From the NCBI GenBank assembly GCA_014904985.1, contig MU128918.1, positions 310,001-374,000 of the forward strand: a stretch of 64,000 nt of DNA, in the 5' to 3' direction. Numbering within the stretch: position 1 is the first letter of the stretch; every line of letters begins with the position of its first letter. A program made the position numbers and the translations under genes. The DNA comes from Hydnum rufescens UP504 (Eukaryota > Basidiomycota > Agaricomycetes > Cantharellales > Hydnaceae). Positions 1 through 11,382 of this stretch are shown here, in pieces. The notes under the pieces are model-generated. The model saw only the letters and a list, made by a program, of their open reading frames with translations. It searched no databases and had not been told where the DNA came from.

Positions 1-728
1 GCAGTAGCCGATCTGAGGGGCTCCTGCTCATGTGAGTGGGTGAATGCATGTAAAGATGTTTGGGTGGTGGGGCTTAAAGTGGATCAAGGCCCTCTCATTG
101 TGCCACCCGGCCCAAGCAATTACAATTCTTATCATGAGCCACTAAAAACTGGCCTGAAAGAGAGCCAGTACTATGCTGGCTGACCACCCTGACAATAGCC
201 ATTGTGCTGCCTTCTAGCTTTCCCGAGATGCAAGAGCATTTTGCGTCATCCAGTTCTCCCATGCATTTTCATCCACCCTTATAGTAATATATGTACAGAC
301 AGGAGAGATTTCATTCATTCTAAGGGAATGGACTTATATGGTGGTTGCCATGTATAAGTACGTGAAAATATCTTAGGGGCTCCAGTGTTTATTGGGGCAC
401 AAAAATTATGGTTCCAGGATTTACAAATACTCAGTGCAAAGATTAAAAAAAAAAGTAACATTGGTACAATTGTTCTTCATCATTTCCCAGATGAATGACT
501 AGGACTGAAATTGCGTAAAAAGAGGATGATGCTGGAGATCAAGAATTATGATGTGACCGTCCCTACAGCCAATCACAACTGTGAGAGGGATTTTGGGGGC
601 TTGAAGCTTCAATATGAGTGCTTGGGGAATAAAATGGAGGAAGGCAGCAAATCCGCCAAACTTGCTTACTCAGTGGGTGCTGCACTTGTATCCACTGGCC
701 TTTGAGAGACCAAATGAGTGGGAATAAG
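1..728. other. left flank, no confident gene
   Basis: I see no supportable gene here. The tract is AT-rich with few CpG dinucleotides, unlike the NLR gene that follows, and in composition it resembles the transposon block at 39-53 kb. A 64-codon open frame at 511-705 (+) has no motif I recognise. It may be an old transposon remnant, but I see no terminal repeats or target duplication. Confidence 0.4.
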
Positions 729-3700
729 TCAGCTGAGAATGGATGGGATGCTACAGATGACCGCATATCTAAACGGCAGGGAGGCTGAGAAGTCAAATCC
801 CATACCAAGGGTCTCTGCATCAGACTGCGAGATCATGACTTGAGTAGATGTGGGAAATGTAATGGATGAAAGAGGGGAAAAATGGCCTTGCAGCATTGCA
901 ATGGGTTCACCCGACATGGCATCCCACAACCGCACAGACTTGTCATCGGAGCCCGATGCTAGCCATGAGCCATCGAGGGAAAATGCAAGGCAGAAAACTG
1001 CATTCAAGTGGCCTCGAAGAGTTGCAATGGGCCGGCCCGACACAGCATCCCACAACCGCACAGATTTGTCAGAAGAGCCTGATGCAACTCGCGAATCATC
1101 TGGCGAAAGCATTACACAGTACACTGAATCAAGGTGGCCTTCTAGCATTGCAATTGAGGTGCCTGACATCACATCCCACAGTCCCACAAAGTTATCAAAG
1201 GAACATGATGCTAGTCGCTTGCCATCCGATGAAAACACCATGGACAAAATCCAGTCGAAATGACCTTGAAGCATTGCAATCGGCATGCCTGACTTAGCGT
1301 CCCACAGTCGAATAGAGTGATCATTAGAGCCCGATGCAAGCCGGAAGCCATTTGGTGAGAACACAAGGGATGAAACTGGACCGGAATGTCCTGGTAGAGT
1401 CGCAATAGGCTTGCCTGACCTGGCATCCCACAACCGGACAAAGTAATCATCAGAGCCCGACGCCACGGCCAAGCCATCTGGCGAGAATGCAACCGAGCAG
1501 ACGGAAGAAGAATGGCCTTCTTGGATTGCAATGGGTGCCATTGGCATGGCATCCCACAGTCGCACTGAGTTATCAAAGGAACCTGATGCTAGTTGCAGAC
1601 TGTCCGGTGAGAAGGCTACACAGGCAACCAAATTAGAATGCCCCTCTAGCTTTACAATGGGTGTGCCTGACATGCCATCCCACAGCCGCACAGAACGATC
1701 AGTGGAGCCCGACACTAGCCGCAAGCCGTCAGGTGAAAATGCAATGGAGAGAACTGGGCCAGAATGGCCTTCTAGCAGTGCGATGGGGCTACCAGACATG
1801 CCATCCCACAACCGGACCGAGCAATCATCAGAACCTGATGCCAGCCGCAAGCCACTTGGGATAAATTCAACTGACGAAACCGACAGAGAATGACCTTCTA
1901 GGATAGCAATGGGTGCACCTGATGCAGTATCCCACAACCGCACAGTGGTATCCTCAGAACCGGATGCCAGCCGCAAACCATCTCGTGAAAATGCAACATC
2001 AATAACTGAGCCAGAATGGTCTTTAAATGTTGTAATACACACGCCCAACACAGCATCCCATAACCACACAGAGTTATCTTCAGAGCCTGATGCTAGGCAT
2101 AGGCCATCGTGCGAAAAGGCTACACAACGGACTCGACCAGAATGGCCTTCCAGTGTCGCAATGCTTGCGCCTGACACGCCGTCCCACAACCGAACAAAGC
2201 GATCATGGGAGCCCGATACCACTCGCAAACTGTCTGACGAAAATGCAGTGAAGAAAACCGAGTCAGAATGGCCGTCCAGCGTTGCAATGCTTGCGCCGGA
2301 CATGGCATCCCACAACCGCAAAGAGCAATCACTGGAGGCCGATGCCATTCGCATGCCGTCTGGTGAAAATGCAACAGAATGAACCGAGTCGGAATGGCCC
2401 TTTAGTATTGCAATACATGCCCCTGACGTGGCATCCCACAACCGCACAGAACGATCATCCGAACCTGATGCCAACCGCGAGCCGTCTGGTGAAAACGCAA
2501 CAGAGAAGACTGGATCAGAGTGACCGAGAAAACCGGTCAAGCTATGTGACCATTGGGAGTCCACCCCTCGCAGCACCCGGATAGAGTCAGTTGCCTCATG
2601 GCAGTACACTTGGTACAGGGCAGTAGCATGAGGTGTGAACGGTAACGCGGACTGATATACGTGCAGTGCACTCGCTCTTATTACTTCCCCGTGGGCGAGA
2701 ATGAATCGGTGCGCGTCGGCCAGCATACTAACAAGAGTCGGCTTGCAATTCGAACCTATCTATCACGAGTTTGTCTCTAATTAGTATATTGTCCAAGAGT
2801 GAGTCATGTATGCACTCACTGCCCAGTCGTATGCCTTTCGTATGGAGCTTGCAGCAGTGGAAAGACTACCTATAAGACTCATCGCCTCGCACCACCACAA
2901 AATTGACCGCATCGAGAATTCCTCCAGCACCCGCCTCGTCGCCTCGTCGCCAAACTGCACACCCGATAGATGCGACGCCCAGTATCGACATGCATACTGC
3001 ACCTCAGGTGATAGGGCTTCTCTGACCTTCCGTTCGAATCCGTCAACCTCGCTGTTCAGAAGTGATGGATCCGAGATCCCAGCTACATCCCGTTTGAGAG
3101 ATTCCTTCAAGAGCTCGAAGCATCGAATAGCATGCCGTCGTTCCTGCTCCGGGACCGGAACAATGAGGAATCCTGCATCAGAGCATCGCAAACCATCTGC
3201 AATGAAGTCGCGAAAGGAAGGATGATAGATGTAAGGGGCCTCGTGCTCATTCGACGGGGAATAATGATCGACCGGAGATGGTACAGGGCGGTATCAATGT
3301 CGTGCATCTTGTAACGGAGAAACTGGGCCAACGAGTGCAGCGGGAGAGGTTCGCGCATCAAAACAATGCTCCCAACAACAACTTGAAAGCGCGCCAGGAC
3401 GTCTCGACGGTTATTAGGGGAAAGTGAGTGAAGGAGCACGCCCATGTAAAGGTTATCCAGCTGCGTATATGGTGTCGCTCCTACCTCCTGCGCAGTTTGT
3501 GTGTTGAGTATCAGGTGCAGGTGCCGACGAGGGTCTCGCATGCGATCATCGCCAATGAAACGGATGCATGTGGCCGCATAAACGAAGAGCTTCCCCGACT
3601 TTTCTACCAGCAAATTTGACTCCTCTTCCAACACCCAATCCGCGCCCAGAGGAAGACGAAGGTCTTGGGGAATCTTAGCCAGTTCAGTTTCAAGGTAAAA

Positions 3701-4755
3701 GCGGATGTCCTGTTCAATGACAGAGGTCTCAATATTATGAAGAACACACACTGTGTGGTTCAAACCCTCTTCGAATACGGCGGATATATGAGGCTCAGGC
3801 CGACTAGTGATTAGGATGCGGAGAAAAGGTATTTGGATCCCGAGCGAAAAGAGAAGTCGAAGAATCTCCGGAGCACCCCTTGTTTCACAATCATCGAGAG
3901 CATCGAGGACAATAAGTACCGTGCGTCGAGTTGGATTGAGCTTGAGGAGAGGCGTCAAGACCAATCCCCGGAATTGAGCCGATAATTTTTGGTACCCGAG
4001 TGTCGGATCTTGTTTAATAGCTTCCATGATAACGTTATTGCACGCAGATTCGTATAGAGCGAGTTGGAAGGCGACTGTCGGGAACACAAACTGGGAATCG
4101 CATAGAGGACCGTCGCCTCGAGAAAAGAAGAAACTTGCGCCGAGCATCTTTTTCTCTCCTGCTCGGTCTGCGACGGTTTTCGCGATGGTTGACTTTCCGA
4201 TTCCAGCAAGACCGCTGAGCAAGTATACGGGAGGTCTTTCTCCGTGAGCGCTCTCCAACCACGACATGATGTCGGCTAATATAGCCACTCGAGTGCCTTC
4301 GAGGCATGACAATGGAGCATTCCCGCGCCGCTGTCGTGCCTCGCGTAGTTCGCTCGGGGGAGTGACATCAGAAGTGCAGAAGGGTCCGATCCATCTGGAG
4401 AAGCAGACTAAGGTGAAGTAATGGAGGAGTATCCGGGGGTGTGTACTTACGGAGGTAGATATTCCCTCCGTCACCACCAGTGCCTCCGTTACTCCCAGTC
4501 CCCCCACTTCCCGTGGCTGGAAAGGACAAAGATGAGGGGATATGGCAGTATGGAATCGAAGCATAACCTCACTATAGCTAATGGAGCTGATGGAGATAAT
4601 ATTTCCCATGATAAGCGACAACTACGGGATAGTTCTCTTCATCGACGAGAGCTGCGTCGAAATTAGGATGAAGATTTTGCGCGATCGCTTTCGGATCGCC
4701 TCGTGACAGCAGTAGGAAATAGCCGCGAAGAGACTGCTCGATCAACAATCGACTT
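729..4755 (-). CDS. NACHT-WD40 NLR-like receptor, one frameshift
   Basis: A fungal STAND/NLR-type protein: an NTPase switch followed by a WD40 sensor, a class linked to non-self recognition. The NACHT exon (about 4407-2820) carries Walker A GLAGIGKST and Walker B VLIVLDALDD, then ITSRPEPH. A 60-nt GTGAGT...TAG intron at 2819-2760 joins it to the WD40 exon (2759-729), which encodes 13 complete GH...WD repeats and a partial 14th. Upstream, a 66-nt glycine-rich exon (4516-4451) is joined through a 43-nt intron (4450-4408), and a helical or beta segment is readable at about 4755-4578. Its junction to the glycine-rich exon is unresolved, because an in-frame TAG precedes the likely donor. The frame shifts by one base at a G run at 3256-3259, after which the conserved YHPSFRDF segment continues in another frame. 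Sequence error or true null allele are both possible. Confidence 0.85.
850..2525 (-). repeat. 126-bp tandem WD40 repeat array
   Basis: Thirteen units of 126 bp, each encoding a 42-residue WD40 blade, lie head to tail in the NLR. Units share the GHS-x-V-x-x-VAFSPDG-x-x-LASGS core and a closing VRLWDA. Differences cluster at a few positions per unit, mostly around the turn after LWDA and just before GH. Such uniformity is known for fungal NLR repeat domains, where units are exchanged between repeats; that this happens here is inference. Confidence 0.85.
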
Positions 4756-4859
4756 CAGACGTAACATTCTCGATTCTGAGGACTCCGATAATTCTTCCAT
4801 TGCAAGAGGACGTGCGCTGTGTTCTTCAATGAATATCTGGCTTGGTGTCCTCTAAATTT

Positions 4860-6847
4860 ATAGTTGATATGAGAAATTCACCGAGCCAGCGCTGTGCACC
4901 GTGGTCTGCACTTCATCGACCTCGCGCCGAATTTGCGATCTCGACCATGCGAGCAGATTAAAACTGGATGAAAGTGATAGCCATGGGCCTCCTTCACCCA
5001 CTCGATCATCCCTACCCGACTTCCTGGGTCCACCAATGTTCACCTCACCGCTTCATTGAGTATTGAGATCCACGTCCGGCAACGCGATGTCCCGTGACGG
5101 CTTGGCAGCGAGCATGAGGTTGAGGACCGCGGTTCCCGCTCGTCGAGGGGTCAACTCCAGTCGCATATAGAGCCTCCGGGGCATACTATAGCTTATACGT
5201 CATGTCTGTGTATAGAGTAGCTATTACACGATCTTGCACTTGTTTGGAATTTGAACGACCCATGCGTTAGCAGATTTCGAAGTAATGGCGACGCCAGAAG
5301 ACGGGAAGAGAATACAAAGGCACTTGATCAGTGATGTGACAGGAAAACCAAGGCTTTCGGCACCGTGTAAGGTATGGATCCTCGGATTTCCGGGAGGCAG
5401 AGATGGAACTGCAGGAGGATAGTCGTGGACAAAAACCCTAACCTAAGGTGAATCCTTTGTTTTGGGTCGAGACGTCCGTGGCTGTGGCCTGCACTCCCTA
5501 ATTTATGCTCAAGAAAGTGTCGTTTCTGGCAATTACCGTCGGCTTAATGCGACCGCCATGCTAGGTCTCCTATAGCGATAATCATCAATCAGGCTTCATG
5601 CAATCCTGTATCCGTGCACTTGCACATCTATTTAATACGTAAACTGCCAGAATTTCGCAATATGGTTTTGGCGTGGAAGTCAAAGTGACGGAGAAGACGA
5701 AATGGAGCCTTGAGGCGCACATAGACCACAGGCACGGATTGGTCATGATGAATGAACTAATGACTTTTACCGTCATCATCAATGCCAGAACTAAGAAAGA
5801 GCGTGATTGCAAAGGCTCTTGTCGCGATGCGATGAAAACGAAATGGATTTGGAAACGTGCGGTATGGAAGGCCGGACGTACCCAAGAACGAGAAACGGTA
5901 CACACAGAATGGAGCGTGGGAGAGTGCCTCAAGGCCGTGGCCACCGTGTGTGAATTCATTATAATGGAGTGTGGGGGGATAAACTCACGCAAGGGAGGCG
6001 TAATGCTTGCCGAGACCGAGTTCAAGACAAATAGTATAGACACTGGTGGCGCACAGTAGAGATCACGAAGGGTACTAAACGTCGAGAGCGTTCGTATCTC
6101 GGGGCTTGAACTCGCCACTATTCTATAGCCATCGGTCCGGCTCCAGAGGCCGACGTCAAGCCATTGACAGAACCATGCAAGGTGCCCAGAGTACAGAGTA
6201 TGTCCTATAGTTCTGACAACGGGGTTTGGACCCCGGAGCGAGGGCTTGCATAGGTGGGACGGTTAGCTTTAATGAAAGATACTATCGGACAATAGATATC
6301 GCACTCACCCAAATCCTCCAGGTTATGAAAATACAGGTTCAGAGAGACCTATAAAATAAGCGAATGGTGCTAACTCATTTGTTTCGAGATTCCAGGCTAT
6401 TGGATCGAGAGGATTATGCACAGAAGTATTCGTAAGTCGTTTGGCGTCACCCCATAGTCAAGAGTGTGTCGAGCGCCAGTGATCTGTAGATCGGAACATC
6501 TGGGGCGTAATCGCTTCAACGCAGGGGCTTTCCGTGTAGCCCACGCAGAAGGCTCGATGGTATATGGAGTTTTCGACGGGCTCCTCAAGGTAGTCAAGAC
6601 ATATCCATACCATGGAAACACATGAGGCTTGACCAAGCCAGGAAGAATCCGGGTGCGTGTGCATACTAAGGGTACATCTTAGGAGCTCAGAAATTGCAGA
6701 GAGAGCCTTAGTAATAGGGAATGCTTCGGCTTGAGGGTCACTGTGACGTCACGCGTGACCAATCTCACTGGTATTTTTTTCTATCAAGCCACAGGACTGT
6801 TGCTTTATCATACTTCTGTTGGCTCTCGGTTGTCAGTCTCGCGTACA
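4860..6847. other. intergenic, no confident gene
   Basis: About 2 kb between the NLR and the next gene. Open frames on both strands at 5585-6118 have no recognisable motif and overlap one another. I see no tRNA, no transposon end and no convincing exon series. Confidence 0.4.
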
Positions 6848-7796
6848 ATGCCGCACAAACGTGCTAAGCGCTCAGTGCGAGAAGCTGAGAAGGATCGACG
6901 GTTCGCCTCACAATTGCCTTGCTGCGAGCAGCGTGGGATAATCAGCTTGTTGCAACCTCAGTGGCTCAGATCTTGCCCCGTCCTCATCAGCTCTTCAGGG
7001 AGATGTTGCGACCATATCGAAGCGCGCAGCCTGGGTTCTTGGGGCCGAAAAAGTGCGCAATCAATGGCGGGAGAAGAAACGAATGCAAGATGGGCATGTG
7101 AACGGACGTGAAGGACCCTTGAAGCGAAGGAAAAAAGTGCCCAATTCAAAGGACGACGCCACAGACCGGGCACTTCCTCTTAAGATCATGGTTTGTTCCT
7201 ACGCAATTCACTCGCTATTTTGGGAGAGGATTCATGCTTTTTGGTCAGCCCGGAGAAACCTTGGGCCAGTTCAATAGGTATAGTCCCCCTCAATCAACCC
7301 GCTTATATATACTGATGCTACTCAATTGTTATGCTGAAGACGAATAGAGGACGAATTACGCCCTGGACTTCGAGCAGCGATCAAATCTTCCTCCAGTCTT
7401 GCCAGACGGGCTCGATCAGATGGGACTAAATTGAAACCAGAGTCTAATAAAACATCAGTCGGCAAGGATACTGAAGCGCCTATCACTATGGCCTTATCAC
7501 CTACCTCCACTAAGCGCCGTATGACCAAAACGGAGTTTGATACGCGGCCTAAGATGACGAGGCTGAACGATGTGGCTATGGCTCCGCCCGCGCTGGGAAA
7601 GGCCACACGCAAGGCCCCTGAAAGGAATACCGGCACAGGAGTGCTCTCCATCGAGCAGAAGCAAGAAATGGAAGCTGAGCGCGAACGAGTGGTCCGCCGA
7701 TATCGCGAGCTCAAGGAGACCAAACGGCTACAATACGAGGGGAAGAAGAGCGTTTCCGCAAAGCGAAAGTGGACAGATGAAGACGAAGAAAGTTGA
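6848..7796 (+). CDS. small basic nucleolar-type protein (Nop19/CCDC137-like)
   Basis: A lysine- and arginine-rich protein in several exons. The likely start at 6848 gives MPHKRAKRSVRE. A later exon (ending 7190) encodes SKRAAWVLGAEKVRNQW and a KRRKK stretch. A 58-nt intron (7191-7248) leads to the short exon 7249-7277 encoding PGETLGQFNR, and a 62-nt intron (7278-7339) leads to the last exon 7340-7796. That exon begins RIEDELRPGLRAAIKSS and ends KRKWTDEDEES. The LKIM-PGETLGQFNRR-ED order is what I remember of fungal Nop19-type and CCDC137-type nucleolar proteins involved in ribosome biogenesis; the family name is inference. The junction of the first exon is not resolved: no GT-AG pair I tried keeps the frame. 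Confidence 0.6.
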
Positions 7797-8170
7797 ACGC
7801 GGCCCATCCGGTGAATACGCTTGTGCCCGATCATCGTTCATGGAGTAAAATAACGTGAACATAGGGCTCTGTACACTCCACGACCCCAGGTCTTCCCGCG
7901 TGGAGATGACAGAAGATATCATTCATCATATTCTCTGCTTTCAGATTCGTTCGATGTTCCCAGAAAATCTGCCGTATAATGCCATCTAGGAAGTTTTTCA
8001 ATGAAGTCGTCATCGTCATTGGGTGGAGAGTGGACGATGATTTCCTTCAGCGTCAGATATCAGTGTATTTGAGGGTCCTAAACCGCGCATTGTTCGGAGG
8101 TAGTGTATCGAGATGGCTTGTTTCCGCACCCTATTCAGCCCAGTTTCTGTTTTGTCCTCGCATTGTCAAC

Positions 8171-8952
8171 ATGGATCACCATTACACCCCTCGCATTGCA
8201 TTTGCTATCAAGGATCGTGAGTGGGCCACGCCCTGAAGGTTAATTAGTTTCGGCGGCGGACCGCACGGCTTGATATTTCTCTCGCCCATTAACTTTGCTG
8301 TCTTATCTCCAGTGACCTTTCGGCGAAACTAGGGTTACTTTCCCACTCAGAACTCTATTCTCGGGTGTCTACTACCTGCAGGTGATGACTATACGTAAAT
8401 TGGTTTGTTGGTGAGCTAATGGGGCAGCCCTAGTGCCAAAAGCGATTCAGTGTCTTTCACGAGAGTCAGCTGTCAATGGAGGTAAGTAAAACCCACATCC
8501 GGAGCAGATATTGATATGATGAGAAACTATTAGGACCTCCAACTTTTCTAGGAATCGAATCGTATTTCAATGCTGTGCTCATTCAAGGATTCACGAGCTT
8601 GGTGGAATCTCCGACGACATTCATAAGGTAATATGCTTTTTCTTCGATTGTGGGCACCAGAAGAAAGTGTGGAATGAACGGGTGACCATGCTACCCATCC
8701 CTCGCTCGCGTCTGCGATTGCGCCTAGAACTCCTGGAAGACACTAATATACGTGGAGTTTTAATGGAACCTGGGCGCCGGAGGTGCTTCGATGTCCAGTG
8801 AGGGTTTCTTCCGTGAATTACGGACTATTCTTCGTTCTCAGACTTCGGCATTGGTGCACTGCCGTTCCGAAGCTATTTGGAATTTGTATCCAGTTCCTTC
8901 TCTTGCAAAGACGCTAAACTTACCCGAAGGTTTGGTGGACAATGCAATGTAA
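8171..8952 (+). CDS. unrecognised multi-exon gene, possibly degraded
   Basis: A series of open exons with plausible splice sites and no family I recognise. A start at 8171 gives MDHHYTPRIAFAIKD before a GTGAGT donor. After an acceptor near 8431 the text reads VPKAIQCLSRESAVNGG, continuing across a GTAAGT...TAG intron into a segment with FLGIESYFNAVLIQGF. From about 8670 an open frame contains RLRLRLELLEDTNIRG. A one-base change near 8760-8763 would join it to the frame ending FFRELRTILRSQTSALVHC...LVDNAM at the stop near 8950. Consistent phase in most exons supports a real gene; the shift and uncertain middle junctions suggest decay or error. Confidence 0.35.
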
Positions 8953-9454
8953 CGAAGTGATAGGTTGTTGCCTTGTCACTCGTGCCTGACGGCAGTCTCT
9001 GGTTGTGAGGCCTTGAAGACTCATTGTTAGCTCTTCCCCTGAACACTACAGAATGTTAATGCCTGGGCATTTCTGCCTCCTATTTTCCGTGTGTTGTTGA
9101 AGGATGCTTAAGTCCACACCTTGCTCTGCTGGCGAATATTCTCTCCATCCCACGCATGTTAGGGACTAGCCCGACCTTGTAGGTTCGGAGATAATGTTCT
9201 TTTAATTCCGGTCGACCGCCTTGGATGTTGCGGCACGATCGTATTGTTTTGATGTTCCCAGTCATTATCAGTAGTGTACAGGAGCGTGAGAGATTATGGA
9301 GCCCTGGAAAGTGACCACCTGTGACGCTGAGGAGACTTGGCGATTGGTTATTGTCTCACGATGCGCACGCGAGCTGCCTTTAACAGCGTAGATCCGACTG
9401 TATATCACCAGTAATGGACGATCTATCTTTACACATTCCCTCACCATTGCGATC

Positions 9455-11048
9455 ATGTCCCGCTCATTCTTGACTCTTCCTCCAGAGGTTGTCGAGCAGA
9501 CCCTCTGCAACGTCCGGCCCATGGATGTTGCTGCTGTTTCATGCACCTGCAAGGCCCTCTTCAAGCTTATCTATCAAAATGATTCCCATATCTGGAGAAA
9601 TTTGTTTCTTCAATTGTTCGACGACCCACGACGATCTGGCGATAAACGACTACCATATGACTGGAGAGGCGAGCTGCAACGTCGTATGCGGGCGAGGAAC
9701 ATCATCCTCGGCCAACGAAACGGACAATCGATCAGAGGAACGTCTGCGCATAAGCATTTCTCGGCCATCGAGACAATCATACGCGTTGCGTTCTCCACCG
9801 GGGATTTTCAAACTCAATTAATGTCGAGGAGCATGGATTGGGTCGAGGACGTGATGAAGAACGCGCATGGTGCCGGGTACCCTTTACTATCTATGATGGG
9901 TACCAAAACAGACGACAAACTCTTGATTCCTTTCGAGTATCCCATTTCTACCTCTCCATCTGAGCCGACTTCCTTGCGCGCCCGTTTGTGCGTATATAGC
10001 GGTCTGTCGTACGAAGACAAGGAGGTCATATTAGCGAGTCCTCTGAACGATAACAATTTACGCGTTCGTTCACGTGCACTCGTTTACGACCTGGACCGGT
10101 ACAACCAAGCCAGCCACTGGTAAGAACCACTTCACATTTATTCAGCCTTTCAACGCCAGCAAGCCCACTACTTTCGCTCGCTTCCAAAGGGGTCCGCTAT
10201 CTTGGGACGGGAGACGAACTGTGGATTGGCAGCTTCTCCTTGCAATCGTCCTCGTCATCTCCTTGAATGTTCATGATCACGTCTCCTACGTCGAACCCTG
10301 TCTACACGTATTCCATCCCGTTGGTTTTCCTCATCACGCCCTTACACTTCCCCAGGTTTCGAGGGTCGAGATCCGATTGACTGGGCCGGTATCACTGGGA
10401 ATTGGCGTCGTTTGGTGTCCTTCTGCGACCATCGTGATTTGCAAGCATTTAATGCAAGATGTTCCCTTACTTTAGGACGATGATCTATCCTGACACAATC
10501 TTCAGGCTCCACAGGTTGATACGGCGAGCCGCTCCACCGCTATCTTTCAAGATGCGGACTTCGTTGAGGGCGTTCACGTTCTTCTACTGCATCTGGAGTT
10601 TGTTGGCGCTGACCTCGACGCGCCAGAAAGCAAACTGTTCCCCGACCGTCCATTATTACATTTTTCTGGATCCACTCTTTCCGAGAAGGGTCACGCGCAG
10701 GGCAAAGTCTCTGGCCACGTGTGTATGACGCCAGATAGGGAAGTACAATGGACCTTGGTATGGAAAATGCTCTTGTTGCGTATGGTGTGTTAGTTTTATT
10801 TACGTGGTTCTCTGTTTATAATTCCAGCAAACCGATGCAGATGATGGGCCTCTCTGGTCCTCTGTAGGCATTCAGATTGGTGGAGTAGGCTCTGCCATGG
10901 GTGTTGCAGGTATTTGGACTCGTGCTATTCATGGGATGGAGCCACCGACAGGTTTGTCAGAGGTTTATTCGTTGAACATAATCAGGGCTTGATGGCGATA
11001 CCGACGTATTTTCTCGTAGGCCCATTTTGGACATGGCGTCTTGACTAG
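9455..11048 (+). CDS. F-box domain protein
   Basis: The N-terminus reads FLTLPPEVVEQTLCNVRPMD, an F-box of the kind that binds Skp1 in SCF ubiquitin ligases; the target is unknown. Exon 1 (9455 to about 10123) is followed by several short exons. A GTAAGA...AAAG intron leads to an exon near 10190 with LSWDGRRTVDWQLLLAIVLV. Another, near 10360, encodes RDPIDWAGITGNWRRLVSF. One near 10520-10755 has DADFVEGVHVLLLHLEF, and one near 10829-10951 has VGIQIGGVGSAMGVAGIW. The final exon ends PFWTWRLD with a stop at 11046-11048. This W-G-x-W...IWTR layout is common in agaricomycete F-box proteins. The junctions near 10276 and 10460 do not resolve cleanly, so a frame error or unusual splice is possible there. 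Confidence 0.7.
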
Positions 11049-11072
11049 TTGGTAGTCCACGGCAGTCGTGAA

Positions 11073-11382
11073 AATGACTTGGGCTGAGCCTGGTCTGATC
11101 GTTTTCGGTTTCGCGAGCATGGTTTCGTTTTTATTTCTCGCGATCACCGTCCTTGCCTATCTCGCCTACTCTTCGTGGTAAGCGCATCATGGGTCTGGAT
11201 CCCCATCCCCATTACTTGTCTATTGTTATGGCACTTAGTACCATTCATTTCGGTTGTTCTGCGGCTAGCTGTTGCCTTCTGCCTTCCTGATACTTCCGCC
11301 CTCATATTTCTTCTAATGTACTGTACTGAAGCAATTACCAATCTTTGGGATTCTGAGTCTGCGATTGGAGTGTCCACTTGAC
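11073..11382 (+). CDS. possible small membrane protein
   Basis: An ATG at 11073 opens a frame with one hydrophobic segment, LIVFGFASMVSFLFLAITVL, followed by AYLAYSSW and a GTAAGC donor. A possible 3' exon after an acceptor near 11239 has another hydrophobic stretch, but the spliced frame closes early. It starts 25 bp after the F-box gene stop. I do not recognise a family; it could equally be untranslated sequence. Confidence 0.25.

Noticed and set aside
866..2584. Long plus-strand frames opposite the WD40 array
   Set aside because: They are shadows of the 126-bp repeat on the other strand; the repeats code convincingly only on the minus strand.
2760..2819. A stop codon separating the NACHT and WD40 parts of the NLR
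   Set aside because: A 60-nt intron with GTGAGT donor, CTAAT branch-like site and TAG acceptor removes the stops and keeps the frame.
5585..6118. A 177-codon minus-strand frame, possibly F-box-like
   Set aside because: The SRSW-like text is too short to support an F-box, and an opposite-strand frame of similar length is equally open.
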